A stretch of DNA of 64,000 nt, taken from assembly GCA_905250075.1 (NCBI GenBank), contig CAJNOP010000487.1, positions 1 through 64,000 on the forward strand. The letters run 5' to 3'. Shown piece after piece: positions 1 through 14,200 of the stretch (within the stretch, counting starts at the first letter, position 1; the number at the start of each line of letters is the position of its first letter). Source of the stretch: Rotaria sp. Silwood1 (lineage: Eukaryota; Rotifera; Eurotatoria; Philodinida; Philodinidae). The notes below the pieces were generated by a model. It was not told the DNA's origin. It was given only the letters and a program-made list of their open reading frames with translations, and did not search any database. The translations under genes and the position numbers were made by a program.

Positions 1-1167
1 ACATTATTAATTAAATTGATCCGATCTTCATCTTTGTTTATTGATATTTCTCTATTTTCATCCATATTTATGGTATCACCATCATCGGACTCAGGACTAT
101 CATAAGTTGGAGGAATCTTTTGTTTTTTTGAAATAATTTCAATATTTAATGGATATGAATGACGTTGTCGTTTTTTCCAATATATGATCAAAATTATAAT
201 TCCAATTATTAATGCAATAAAAACTAACAGAAGATAATTAAATTTATCATATAATGAGTTTTTTTTTAACACTTGTTTTTTTATCTCTGTTGATGGTGAA
301 CTAAGAACGAACAATTTCTTTTATAAATAATATTAAAACAAATATTGTTCTCTACCTACGAGAATGTTGAACTCAAAGTTGATTTTTTTTCTATATCAGA
401 TATTTCATCATTCTTCTTGCTGTTTAATATAAAAGTTCCACTTGTGAATATTTTTGTTGTTTGTTGATGATGACCTAGACATAAAAAGATTTTTCTTACA
501 ATTTTGATAGACAATGATCAATCAGAATGTTTATAAAATACAGAAGAATTTAAATAAAAACTCAAAAGTTTTTTTTTTTTTGTAAATAAATGTATGAGAA
601 GAATTAGTCTTTTAAATTTAGAAGAGAACAAGTACCTTTATTTTGACTTTCGAATTTTTTTAGTAGAGTAGCACGTGCTTTATTAAGTTTTTGTGTTGCT
701 TCTGTAGCACCTGGTGCATCTATTTTATCAGGATGTACAAGTAGAGTTAATTTTCTATAAGCATTAATAATTTGATCATGTGTTGCATCTGTATTAATAT
801 TAAGAATACTATAATAATCATTTTCTTTTTTAGAAAGTATTCGTTTTATTTCAGCTAAATCTTGTTGAGTATATCCTTTCTTCGTTTCACTTTTTGTTTG
901 TTTTTCTTTATGATTACGAAAGAAATAATTCTCATCATTTAGTATACTTTTTGGTTGATTATTTTTTAATAATTGTTGAGTATTGAATTGTATTTTGGAT
1001 GATTTACTATGGAAAAGTCGTTTAATTCTTTGATTAGAATTTCTACTTAAAAAAGATTGTTCATTTTGATGACTTTCATTAATCGAAGCGTAAACCAGGA
1101 TCAATAGTAAACGAAAATATCGAACAAGAAACATGCTTCTTTTTAGTTCAAGAAAAAACAAGTTCAC
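1..1167 (-). CDS. J-domain (DnaJ) single-pass membrane protein, 3' end off window
   Basis: Three exons, read on the minus strand: 1167-636, 474-360 and 300 to beyond position 1. The junctions fit GT-AG introns (635-475 and 359-301) and keep frame (phase 1, then phase 2). Residues 12-27 are a hydrophobic signal-type segment (Met12 is an alternative start). Residues 117-171 are a J domain with HPD at 145-147, and the YTQ and APGAT motifs around it resemble the DNAJB12/DNAJB14 group. J domains stimulate Hsp70 ATPase. Exon 3 encodes a run of about 20 aliphatic residues followed by a basic WKKRQR stop-transfer sequence and an acidic tail, so a type I membrane protein with a lumenal J domain is my inference. 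The J domain seems to lack the usual helix IV (the NPEKRxxYD region). The C-terminus lies outside the window. The exon structure is inferred from sequence, not from transcripts. Confidence 0.72.
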
Positions 1168-4100
1168 ACAAACTAAAAAAGAAAATTATTCATGCGCCAA
1201 TTTTTTAACAAGTCAAATGTAACTAACAAGTTTTATACAAGTCAATTTCATAGAATTATTCTTATAATATAAATATGCAATTTGATCCGTTTCTGAAATC
1301 TATTCAATGCATTTGTTGATTTATACTATAGAAAAACTATAATGCGATGATTTAAATCTTTTCGACTTAGACCATGTTCATTGAATGGTGACTATTGGTT
1401 TTTTCGAATCTTCGTTCTCGAGATAGCAAAATTTTATTAGATGTTTCAACAAAAAGCTGTAATTCTCCTTAGATCACATAGAATATGAAGGCTTCCTTAT
1501 AGAATGTTTGTTTATGTCAAACTATTTACTAATGTATTAAGATGTAGTTTGATTTCGACTCTAAGATTGACATGAGACAAGAAAGAGATAAATCTAAACA
1601 ATAATAGATTAGCATTATTCCTGCTCTTCATATATACAAATACGAAGATGTCTAAAACTTGTAATATGGTGTTATCTAAATGTACACTGTTTTTTTTTAC
1701 AAAGTACATGAGATAAATATAGAATGCTTCGTCAAAATTTTAAAAAATTTTTGTTTCCTGAATATTTGTAATATAGCTTAAAGAGATCTTCAATAACAGA
1801 TATATGAATCTGAACTTGAATTAAATAGCATAATAAGATATGTTACTATGTATTATTTGTCTTCCTTGTCGAACACGTACGGTAGACAACTTTTGCTCAT
1901 AGCATATGTCTTCTATTAGTACACTTTTCATATGACAATTAGTGAATAGATCATACTGAACAGGACTATATGATTTTTTTTTTCTTTAATTTCTTCTTCA
2001 TGAGAAACGTTGAGTAGTATACAAGATAATAAAGAATTAAAAAATTGGATCGAAATTATACAGGTTTTTAGTTATACATATCATCATTAAAAAATACATT
2101 TTAAAAATTATTTTGTGATTTACACGAAGACATTTATGATTTCAATGAGATTTTTAATTCTTTACGAAATTGAACTATACAGAAAAATATTATTCTATCC
2201 ATGGAGAATAAATAATAAAAATTTGATATATTTTAATGACAAATAAACCAATAACTAGAAAAAAAAAAACTTTTTCAATACATTCATTATTTAAGAAAAT
2301 ACGTTCTTTTTATATTCTAGAAGATATTGAGCATGATAAGTAATGTATTCATTTCTTAGTAAATATATTTTATAGACTTTTAAAGATAAAAATATAGAAC
2401 TATATTGTAAAAAAAAACATTTTATAATGTCTGCTCAAACAACAATTAAATATCCTATATTACAAGCTTCAAATTCATTATCATCTAATAAGTAAAAAAA
2501 ACGTTTTTTACGGACGAAATAGAAGAATAAAAGATTACAAAAAATATTTAATTTAGTTTATTATCATCTAACCCATGTTAATACCTTCAGGGCAGAAGTA
2601 CATTCTTCGTACATCGAAAGGCACATTTTGTAATAAACAAAGGTGAATGCGTTTAGAAATAATGTAAGCATGAATGGATAAGTTCATATCCGAAATGTAT
2701 TTCCTGTATCTGAATATAAAAAATCATTCAAACGAAAACTAAAATGAAACATTTGATGTATCAAATATTTTATTTTATCTATATTCGAATGCATTTGATC
2801 TATATTTAAATCATTAATTACTAAAAATAAATTAATGTTAATAAACAAAAATAAAAATTGAATGTAAAAACCATAATTAATTTATTAGATTTAATATCTA
2901 ATGAAAAATATTACTTAAATACAATTAAGAATAATATGCAAATAAATATTTTAGAAAAGATCGAATAATTTTTCAAGCATAAATATCAGCACTTGTCGAA
3001 TTTATAATCTTAGCTTTGTTTTTTTGACTCTTTCAATTGGTAAATATTTATTTTGAAATTATGATATTTAAAAATGTCGTAGGTAATCGAGTACTAATAA
3101 TTTTTACGAGATTCAAAAGAGTTCATTTTTCTAGATCAAGGTTTGAAACATGACCATCATGACTAAAAGTTATTACATTATCAATTTCGCATAATAGAAT
3201 TATAATAAAAATAAACTCTTTGATTTTTATATTCGCAATGTATTCAACTTTTCTTATATATGAATGAAATGCATGACTTATTGTGATTCCATGACTGACA
3301 ACTATTTTCAATTATCGTATTACGTCATATCTAAATTTTAATAATTTTTTTTTTCAATTATATTCAAAAGTCTTAACATTGAATTACGGCATTAAATCTT
3401 TTTCTATAATAGAATTTTCTTAATATGATGAGTCATGAAAAAAAATAGATAGCTCATTGAATTCAAGAAATAATATGTGTCTATAATCAGAATGGTCATG
3501 CTTCTAATAAATTAATATCTCATAGTATATATTTAATCTGTCGGAAGTATCAAATATAATTTCTATTTTATAATTCATAGGGTATATTTCTTTACTAAAT
3601 TTGATGTGGGTGTCAACATCCTCCGAGGACAACATAGAGAAATTTTTTACTAGAAAGAAAATATTTTACTGTATAAATAATAATATTGAATTTTGAAAAG
3701 ATTTCTTTATATTAATATGTGTAGAAAAATGATAAAAATTACAAATATGATAAATAGTATTATTGAACAAAAAGAAAAAAATTGGAATTATGGACATTTT
3801 TAGTCAATCTTTCAATGTATTTTTCTTCTTTCAATACTTAAAATTGATGGTTTTAATCATATGTCTTCTTCTGCTCTAGTGTATTTATCGATTTTTTTGA
3901 TCCTCCTACATATATATAAATGTTTTAGTTCAAAATAAGAGATGTAGTTAATTATTTAAGTTGTAATGTTTGTTTTATCTTGTTTTTTGATCTTTTTCTT
4001 TCATCATTGTTTTTCGAATAAAAGTATTAACCATCAGGCTATGCATACTCTTATATTATTTCTTCTTTTTTTTTTTTTTGGTATTTATTTCAACATCTAA

Positions 4101-5698
4101 CAAACTAAAAAAACACGCTAGAATTATAAATTTTTTGTCTACATGCACGTCATTTATTTAACAAGTATCAATTAAATAAAATTTAAAATTTGTCTTATTG
4201 ATACAATACTAAATACAAAATAATCTTATAGATTAATTAGTTTTTCAATAACCAAAACACAAATTTTCGTTTGTCAGCAAGGAAAAAATAATATCAGTCT
4301 GAGAGTATTCGATCAATCACCTGTCGTAATGATACAAGACAACAAAAAGAAAAGTCCATTAATATAGATGTGAACGTATTAGGTGTGATTAAAGATATTC
4401 AGTATCTGAAGTATTTTCTTTTTTGCATTCTCTTGATTATTGTCATAGTTTTAATAGAATGTATAGTTTTCAAGGTTTAAAAACAAAAGCACAGTAGAAA
4501 AACATTCAAGAGAAAATATGCATTTTTGTAGCATTTTAGTTATAGCCTGTTTGAATATTAGATTATCTTGTTTGCATGATTGCATTAAAATTCTGATGTC
4601 TGTGATAGAAATGAACAAAACAACAAGCGTTACCGACTCATTGAATTAAAGAAAAGAAAAGAAAAAAAATATATGGATAGCCGTTCGTGTTGTTTCAACT
4701 TACAGACGGAAAAAAAATCTTATTTAATCATATCGAAATATAATAATCTCGGAAAAAAGAATTGATCTCTCAAAAATGAATAAGTTACTTTACTGCAACA
4801 TTTGAATATAAATCATATAACATGCGATGCTTTCTTTACATTAGATATTCTATTTAAGAAAGAAAAAAAAATTGATGTAGATAATCATTTATTAATATTA
4901 AATAAATAGATAAAAGATATCGGATAAAATAAATATGAAAAATTACGAAAAAAGAAAATATCTTCTTTGAATATTATTACTGGGTACAAAAAAGAATTTC
5001 TGATTTGCTTATTTTTATGTTTCTTCTATCGAATAAATGTTACTATTCTAGGTCACTATGCTTCAATGCTTATTTTATCTTAGCTATAATAATAAAATGC
5101 TATTTAGATTACATTCCAGTTACTTGATTTTCTTTTTCATGCATACTTATAAAAAGATTAATATGAAATTTTTCTTAAATGGTTTATTATTTAATCTTTT
5201 ATACTATTTAGAAATTTTGTTGATTAATTAATAGGATAGCGTGCACTTGTAGGAAAACAAAAATTATAATTTAATTTAACATCAGGAAAGTTTATTAGGA
5301 CTTTTCTTATCGAGGGTAACAATGTGTTGCCTGACACATTTTTAATCAAATATTTTTGACATATTTCTCAATACAAGATAATCACATTGAAATATGAAAA
5401 TTCAAGTTATCATTCATAGAGTACATTAGTTATATTTGATGTAAAATAAAAATAACAAATCTAATTAAAAATGATCATTCCGAATGAAATCAGTTTCAAT
5501 ACGGTATCGTCAATATAAATAGAAAAATAATCTTTGAACCAAGTTCCGTTTTTTTTGTGTGACCAAGCATATTAAGAATCTTTTTTTTCCAAACATGCTA
5601 GACTTCATTCTTGATTTTTTTCTTTGTCTTATAGATCATTGGAAAAACCAATCGATTCTTTGCAAGAAACTTTTATTCTTTTCCAAGAATGAAATATT
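1168..5698. other. AT-rich intergenic region
   Basis: About 4.5 kb of AT-rich DNA with many A and T homopolymers. I see no recognisable protein, RNA gene or mobile element. A short codon-like stretch at 2427-2491, ending in a possible GT donor, is too small to call. The only other open frames are short and match no family I know. Confidence 0.6.
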
Positions 5699-6700
5699 CT
5701 ATTTTCGTCGACCTATCATTTGTTGAATCATATGTCTGATGATTTTTAAAAATGCTTGTCGAAATACTCGTCCACCACTAAGTGTATATATATAAAATGG
5801 CATTCCACTTGCTAAATAAGTTAATAAAAGTACAAATGTAAATATTGAATTTTCTAATTCTTTTTGTGATGATGTTTTAAAATGATTTCTTGTTATTGTT
5901 AAATAAATCATTTCTATAACTTGTGGTAATGTAAATAAAATTAAAAAACTAATTTGTATAAGAAGCATGGCAAGTAAATGACGATCAATGGATTTTAATC
6001 GTTGTCGATGTTCAGTACTTATTGTTGTTTGACTTGATCTTGGTAAAAGTAACATTTGTGCTCGATAATGAATTTTACGTATATTTGACAAAGTTATAAA
6101 TCCAAATATCATCATTAATATTAATGGCATTAATATAGTAAAAAATGTATAAACTTGATCAGCATATACACGACATTTGATAGTTTTACTATAACATTTT
6201 AATGGTGCATTATTAAGATTTGCTTGATAACAAAAAAAAATAGGTGAATAAAGAATTGTGGAAATAATAAGAATAAATATCATTCCACGTTTAGCATTTT
6301 TTAATTTACTTATACGTCTATAATGAATATTTTTACATGATAATAACCAACGATCTAATGTTGCTAAAACAATAAGCCATGAAGCAATTGATCGTGATGT
6401 TAAAAGTGTAAAAACTCGAGTTTTACATAACCATGTAATACGATCAGTTAGAAGAATAATCCAACCAGATAATATTCTTGTTGGAAGGCCAGATAAAATC
6501 GAAATAAGATTAAAAATTGATGAAATAAGAAATAGCCATGCACATGAATTTGAACGAAGTGATCTTTGAGATAAAACAAGTGTATTTAAAGCATTACCAA
6601 TAACACCAAATATAAATAAACAAATAGAAAAATAACAATTAATTTTTGATGACGCATTATTCCATATAGAAATAAGTACTGTCGCATTTGATGACAACAT
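5699..6700 (-). CDS. Rhodopsin-like (class A) orphan GPCR, paralog 1
   Basis: Intronless, 333 aa, seven hydrophobic segments (about residues 22-45, 53-75, 91-117, 139-158, 184-206, 241-265, 284-307). Class A marks: GN at 35-36 in TM1, Cys92 before TM3 able to pair with Cys169 or Cys176 in the second extracellular loop, DRW at 116-118 in place of DRY, Pro259 in TM6, and MPFYIY at 300-305 in place of NPxxY. The short N-terminus has N-glycosylation sites (NAT, NAS). Two clear paralogs lie at 17.4 and 62.7 kb. Short neuropeptide-type receptors of this form are abundant in bdelloids. The ligand is unknown, and I do not see the usual TM2 aspartate. Start chosen at MLSSNAT, which matches the start region of the paralogs. 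Confidence 0.85.
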   Translation of the reverse strand: MLSSNATVLISIWNNASSKINCYFSICLFIFGVIGNALNTLVLSQRSLRSNSCAWLFLISSIFNLISILSGLPTRILSGWIILLTDRITWLCKTRVFTLLTSRSIASWLIVLATLDRWLLSCKNIHYRRISKLKNAKRGMIFILIISTILYSPIFFCYQANLNNAPLKCYSKTIKCRVYADQVYTFFTILMPLILMMIFGFITLSNIRKIHYRAQMLLLPRSSQTTISTEHRQRLKSIDRHLLAMLLIQISFLILFTLPQVIEMIYLTITRNHFKTSSQKELENSIFTFVLLLTYLASGMPFYIYTLSGGRVFRQAFLKIIRHMIQQMIGRRK

Positions 6701-9700
6701 TGATCTAAAGAAAAAAAATTAAAATTCTTTTTATATCGAATTCAAATTTTATTGAATATCCAATCTATTCTTTGTTGAAAAACTAGTATTAACTTTATTG
6801 ATAATTATCTCATACTATACTTTAAGTAGAAATAAACATAAATAAATTCGAAAAACAGCTGATAAATACACAGATAGACATTACTAGATAATAAGAAAAA
6901 AAAACAGAAGAATATATGAACTCAAGACATGCTATCTGTTGATGCGGATATAAAAGGGGGAAACAAGCACATTTAGCAGCTATCTGAGATTGATGAAAAG
7001 AAAGGACAAAAAAAAGAAGAAGAAGATATAACGGAAAGTCAACTTCATTCTTTTTCTTGATTATTCATCAATACTCAATAGATAAACTAAAAATAGTTTC
7101 TATGAGCAATATCCTGAATATGGATTTATCTATTGTCTTTTTTTTTTTTTTTTGGTTGAAAGAGTTAATGTGAATTTTCCATAAAGGTACACAAAGTAAT
7201 TAATATTTATTTAAAGAAAAAACTTTTTTATTTATTTTCAAAATTTATTCTAAAGATGAATAGTATAAACACATATTTCTGTCTTAAAAAATGCGATGTA
7301 CTTGCAAAAAAAAAAACAAAGCAAGTACGAAAAATCGTAGAGATCTAATGAAAATCCCACATTACTCAGATAAACAATAAGACATTTATCAATATACTTT
7401 CTTTCTAGAAAATCAATGACATTTAAATGTTCTAAAGGATATAATTTAACGGCATGAGTTTTCCGCTTTCAATTTGACTAAATACATGGAAGAAATCATT
7501 CTGATGTATTTTTTTTATTTGATCAAAATATTAGTTCAATTAATATTTTAAAACATGCAAAGGGAGAAACAGCAGTTGACCTACAATAAATAATGCTTGT
7601 CATATTTACCTTAATGTTTTTTTAGAGAAAGAAATAGAACATATTTTTAAGTACAATAATAATACAAAAAAGGAAATATCAACAATTTGCAAGTGTAAAA
7701 TAAACATTTTCTATAATGTTAATAGATTGAAAATTTTCCAAAGAAAAAAATATATAGAACAAAATAATGATATATTATTTTTCAAATTTTCTTTAAAAAG
7801 AAAAATACAAACATTTTAGAATACTATCAAATTTATTCTAAAACATTAACACTATCAAGTTAATTATGACTTTTTAGTGTACAAATTTCATTGATTTATT
7901 TTCTACTATAGAACTAATTCTATATAATTATTTTAAAAAATTCAATCTCCTCATCTATATAATTATCTGAGATGTTTGCTAGTAGAAAATTTAATAAATA
8001 GGTAAAAAAAAAAATTCGTACGAGTTTATGAAAATATATTTCATTGTATATTTCAAAAAGAATATACATCACATTCACTATTTTTGTACTTACATTTCAA
8101 TTAATATCAGCTAGATAGTCTTCTTAGAATGAAAAAAGGAAAAATAATGAATCTCTGCTTAACTCTTTTTCCATTATCTACCTGTGCCGGTAGAAATAGA
8201 TAAAATACTTCTATTGCAAAAAAGATCCATTTCTTCTAGAAAATCGCCTTAGGATGAGGAAAAAAAAAGATATATATATCCGCTCAAGTCCTTTCGACTG
8301 TTGTTCTCAATGTTAGCAATGTTTGGAAGATTGGTTTCTTTCTTGTGAATAATGCATTAGTTTTCATGAAAATGGATTTGAGTTACGTCTACCATTGTTT
8401 ACTAAAAAAAAAGAAAGTACATTGCGATGACTTTATATGACTGTTTCTGAAGGGAACAAAAATTATTTCTATTGGAACTGGTACAATTTAGGATATAATT
8501 CACCGTTTGAAGTGTTCATTTCTATGAATCATTACTCAGAATGTTCAAGATTTTGTCAATATTATTAATTTAAAATCTTCGAGAAGAACATTATTTTGAT
8601 TTGAAAAATATATTTCATCATTTTAGTATTCATTATTAAAAATCTATTTTTTTTTCCTTCTATCTTTGAAAAATTTAGTTTTTTGATGAGTCTTGTAGAG
8701 AATTCAATATTCAAATGTAACGGAAATACTGACATTCATCTATTTTTATCCTAAGCTATCACAACAGATTTGTGAATTCAAAAAACAAAAAGTTTTCATT
8801 AATATTATTATGCTAGTATCAGTTTGAATAGACAAAACAAATTAATTACTCTAATTTTTAAAGAAAAACTTTTTTTGAAGTTACTGACTGAAGAATTATT
8901 ATTGTACCTAATATGTTTTGTACTTTGTATTTAAAAATCTTAATTATAAGGCACATGCTTTTGCATTTCAAGGGTATCTACGCAATACTTAAACTACCTA
9001 CATTATACTTATACGTCGGTACATTTGAGTATCGCTATAGAATAAATGTGCTTGTAGTATTAAAATTAATTGAAAGACTCATGTTATTAGTCTGTTGAAA
9101 ACTATGGCAAATCTTAAATTGATATTTTATTATTGTTTGATGAAAAGAATATTAATCTGGGATTTACTTGTGTGCATAATTGAAAATCGCCTGTTATTTT
9201 TTTGATACTATTATTTTCTTAATTATGGTAATAGTAACTATTCATTCCACTTCAATGATATTTTTTTTATGACAACGCTCACTTTCATCCAACCTCAAGG
9301 CAATAAATTACTGATTTCTTCACTAATTGTGAAATGATAGGATTCACAAGAAATATTAATTTAAAATCTTAGATTTCTTTTTCTATTCGTTGAAATTTTG
9401 ATACAAAGATTTCTAATTTAAGATTTGCTATTTCTTGAATACATAGTTGATGTTATGACTTAAGATTCAAGCAAATGAAACACTGATTGGTTATTATACA
9501 TCAATAAACTTTTTAATACATTAGGCTTTCAATTGCTGCCTCGAGGATTCATCAGTATCCATTAATATTTTAATATGAATATACATAAAAGATTGATAGT
9601 ATTGATAAGACTTTTATAATTTCTACTACTGTAGATATCATTATACTTCGAAAATAGTCTACAATTGGTTGATAGTTAAATATGAAGTTCATTTAAGTAA

Positions 9701-10570
9701 ATTATATTTATGAAGGAACTTCTTCAAAATGTTCTCTTCGAATTTCAATGAACTTTTGCCAATAGATACTACATAGTCTTTTAATAAAAGGATTTGATTA
9801 ACCTATTGAATTTTTAATATGTTCATTTTCTAAGTTTTGATCTGAAACTTTGACAGTTTTTCACAGATAGTATTTACACCATACATTTTTTGTGAGTTTC
9901 AAATTTCGAAGAGATTTTGTTCATAATTTCTGAGTTTTTTTTTGTCTATTAAAACTAGTCTAGCAGAATTCATAGAAATTTGATAGCTTAATCAAGTCCT
10001 TGTAGAAGTTCTATTAGAACACTATATAGTGCCTATAGGCAAAAACATTATTGAAATTGGCAGTGGATATTTGAGAAGTTACCCTCGTTAGTGTCAATAC
10101 TTGAGTACAAGTTACTTAAATAAGAATCTAAAACAAAGTAAATAAATACTAAGTACTTCTACTTACCTAATCGCTGTTTAAAACAATTAAAATTTTTAAT
10201 GAAGGCGTACCATTAAATGTTGATAGATTATTTTGCAATTATACATCTTAATTCAATCAATTTATCAGATTATCTTGAATAGAAAATAATATATCAAATA
10301 ATAATAGACAGATATAAAGTATAGACAATGCGAACTTCAAGCAAAATTATTTTTTATCTTTTTCTACGCATAGTTTGATAGAGCGCAAGCTGCTGGTCAT
10401 GAGAAACTAGTTCTCAGCGTTTATGAATACTATTTTCAAAACAAAAAACATTCGAAAGTTTCGTTTTTCTTAACTTTCGAACAATGGAAAAATTTTTGTT
10501 TCGCTCTTTTTGCCAATCTGTACAAATAATACTTCAGATTTAGTTTTAAAAACTAATGTTCAATCGATTT
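6701..10570. other. AT-rich region without recognisable genes
   Basis: Long gene-poor stretch. Open frames are short, strongly AT-driven and without domain signatures. No tRNA fold or tandem array was recognised by eye. A TATAAAAG string occurs at about 6952 on the plus strand, but no gene follows it. Confidence 0.55.
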
Positions 10571-11250
10571 GAAATTCAGTAGCATTTTGATAATGACATT
10601 TTGAATTGTATCTCTTGCAATGTCTACAGGCCGTTCTTGTAAACCTATCCAATTTGTTTTTGATTAAATGAGAAGGTCAAACATTTATCTCATTCACTTT
10701 ATCATAACACCTGTCACAAAAATACGTATTGCTTTTCTTTTTATTTTGTTCTTTCGCGGAGAAATCATATATAATCAAATTTTTTTATTCGAAATCACTA
10801 GACAAAAACTGAGCCAAATGAGATATCTATTGCGTCAATTTGACAACTTTCATTCTTGACGTTTATACATAAATTTGTAGTATTCTGGCTGAAAAGTGAA
10901 AAATGAAAGTTGTCAAAGTGACTCTCAAAATACGTCATTTGGGTTAGTTTTTTGTGCTGATTTTGAATCTGTATTTATTTCTCGGATAAAAATTTGATTT
11001 CAATTAAAAAATCACTGAATACCAACTAAAAATGTTTTAATACTCATTTAAATAGGATTTCTCAGTAAGAGAACAAAATAAAAAGAAAAGCGATATACGT
11101 ATTTTTGTGACGTATGTAATGATAAGTTGAATGAGATAAGATGTTTGGCCTCAGTATTTAATAAAAAAAAATATAGATAGATTTACAGAAACGACCTATA
11201 AGCATTGCAAAAGGTATAATTCAAGCCGCTACGATCAAAAGAACTTGAAG
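10571..11250. repeat. Long imperfect inverted repeat (candidate foldback element)
   Basis: The sequence folds on itself around about 10,890. Left-arm strings such as TTGCAATG near 10,614, TATCTCATTCA near 10,686, CACAAAAATACGTAT near 10,713 and GACAACTTTCATT near 10,841 recur as reverse complements near 11,205, 11,130, 11,095 and 10,907. The central tip is about 50 bp. Arms are about 300 bp with scattered mismatches and small indels. The outer ends are fuzzy and I could not identify a target-site duplication, so the element class is open. Confidence 0.6.
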
Positions 11251-14200
11251 TATACGAGCAAGGCAGAAAGTTTCATATAAGAATACATTCCAAGTTTTTG
11301 ATTTTTTCAAACTTAAAAAACACTGTCCATTTACCAAAAGAGCCAGTTATTCTTGATCAGTAGTTTAAACGTTATTAAACTATGTGTAAAAAAGACGAGA
11401 AAAAAAATATTTTACTTAAATTTCGAATTGCTGGCACTTTATTTTACATATAAACATATTGTTTAATTATAGAACTTCTAGTCAAATCAAATTCATTTGT
11501 ATAGAAAAGAATTAATTATGTAATATATAATAATAAAATGAATAACAAAAAGTATAACTTTCATAACAAATATTCTTCATATGTCATTTCTAATTTTTTT
11601 TTTTTGTATGCCAATAATATAAACAGTCATATCGCGGAAACTTTTGATTGACATACTTCTAGTTTCATTTATGAATCTATTACATAAAAGAAAATAGAAC
11701 AGATTCGTCACGTAACTAATATACATCTAGTAGTATAAATAATTTCAAACAAACTTATTTCTATAATAATGCACAGAAACTGTTCCACGAATTACATCCT
11801 CCTCTTTGATGCTTATATCCAAAAAAAAACTTACTTCTGTATGAATGATTTCAATGTCTGAAGTAGCGTTAAATAAGAAATCACACATCGATATTATTTA
11901 TAAGAAAAAACGTCGTGTATATGATATTTATTCTAGTTCATGCAATTTTGTTATATCTATTATTAAAAACAAACTGTTGCAAAACATATTAATTATCAGA
12001 ATATATTTGTTATCTTTTGTGATAAAAAAAGAGAAGAATTCAACAATACGCCTCTTACAACAGAAAACAAAACATATAGAAGTATTTTTTTTGGAAAATG
12101 TTTAATAGTTTTAAACACATTTCTGCAAAATTTTAAGTGAAAACAAAACATTTGTTCGATAGAGCATAGCAAAACAGAAAAATAACTTAGAATAATGTAT
12201 CTATTTCTAATCAATATTGAATCCCTGATTATTCTTTAAGATGGAAATATTCCAAAAAGCAATAGAGAAAGCATACTAGTAGTTTGACAGAACTGTACAA
12301 GAGATATTTACTGATATATCTTCTTCAGCGATAGATAATCTAACATTAATGAATTCTAATTTAAAAATAAAAATGCGAATTCTTTCATAAGAGTTATTCA
12401 ATTTCATCTTTAATAGAATATTCTTACTATTTGTAGAAGACTTCGTTCTAACACGCTGAATTGATTGCGTTTATTTGACGACTTGTTGCTTTTCATTAGC
12501 TTTCGAAGAAAATATGACGTCCTAATATTTATTTTAGTATGCTAGAAAACTTGAGAGATATAGAGCTCGCTTTCTATGCTTTGACTACTATTCATTTAGG
12601 TGATAATTAACTTATATAGCGATGACATACAACATAATTATACGGTATAGAATTTCTTTTCTCGAATTTTTCTTGAGTACAAAACGACCTTTTGTATTTT
12701 ATCAATGAGAAGTAGATTCGAACCTTAATCTAGTGTTAATAAATGAATGCAGTCATTTCTTCAAAAAAATTCACTATTTCTACTTGCACAAATATAGGCT
12801 ATTGGTTATCGTCAGTATTACATTTTGATTTCTTACTCATCACTGTTAATTTCTTAAAGTAGCAGTCTGATAGTTATTATGAGAAGTTATCAAAAGATTT
12901 TACAGTATCATTTTTTGTTGAACGTAGTCAAGTTTGGAAAAAACTTTCAGTTATCAACGAATATATTTGATAGAAATTTTTCTGCATCGATAGATAACAT
13001 ATGTGTTTCTGGGATAGGAACAATGACTTCAAGGACAATACACAGCTTCCGAAAGGACAGCATGACTTACATTAAGTAGAATGATATCAACTAAATATTT
13101 TCGAAGATTTCTGACGTTTTTCTTTACATACAAGAATTAAATCCGAGCAAATACTAGATGATATAAATTTAATGGAATGTTTTTCTAACATGAATACTGT
13201 CCTCTTATAGGTTTTCTTACTTTTCTGTAGAATAAATATATTTCGAAACCGTATGTTGACATTATCAAGAAATTAATCTTTTATAGAAATCAATAATTTC
13301 TATTTTTTATGATAAAATGAATATTACATACAATGTAATGTTTGGTAAGATTCTTTTTTTATGTTCAAAACAAATAGAAATTGTCGGAAACAAAAAAAAA
13401 AAAACGGATGTTAGAGAAAAATCGATTTTGCATTGATACAAATTCTTATCACTATCAAACGTTATAGAAGAACAAGTGAAACTACCATTCATAATAAAGA
13501 TTCTAGAACCTTTCGAAATACACATATAGAAATCTACGTTGTTAAAAATATTGTATGTTTTTACACACAGCAAGATATTCAAGGTTATATTTTCTATCTA
13601 GAAAAAATCACGAGAGTAAGAATATATTTACATGCACTAAAACATTAACTGACTACTAAAAATAAGCAGTCAGATACTGGGATAAAAAAGAACAAATGTA
13701 ATGTCAATCTCAGCTAGAAGAAAAAAATGTGTTATCTTTTTCTATCTACAGTGACATGTACTCAGAAAAAATCATGTCTAACGATTAAATATTGATCAAA
13801 GTACATCAATAGTGAGTAGCAGCAGATGCATTATTACAAGTTATTTTTTTGTTTTCTATGCTAGAAAACACAATAGTGATTCTAATTCATTCAAGATGTA
13901 TTTGGTTTTTTATTCTTCAGAATAAAAAAAAGAATTTTAAGAATATGTCAATTTCAAATGCTTTTTGATTGTATCGTTGATGTGGGGAGGAAAACAATAT
14001 TTTGCATCCATATGTTTTGTTATATAATCTTTGATTTGTGATGACCAAAAAGATATATGAAAATATTTAATATGACATCCTACTATGAAAGTATACGATT
14101 TGATAATGAATCGTTTCTGAAATCTTTCCTCCTTGTTTATCATAATGGATATGAATTAGCAGCTTTCTATATAATACCATGTAGTTATTCAATGACTCGT

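Noticed and set aside
2427..2633. Possible two-exon mini-gene (MSAQTTIKYP..., donor at 2492, acceptor at 2590)
   Set aside because: The joined product would be only about 36 residues, with no family resemblance. The codon-like look of the first part may be a relic, but support is too thin.
6948..6960. TATAAAAG box on the plus strand
   Set aside because: No plus-strand gene follows within many kilobases, and the nearest gene is transcribed away from it.
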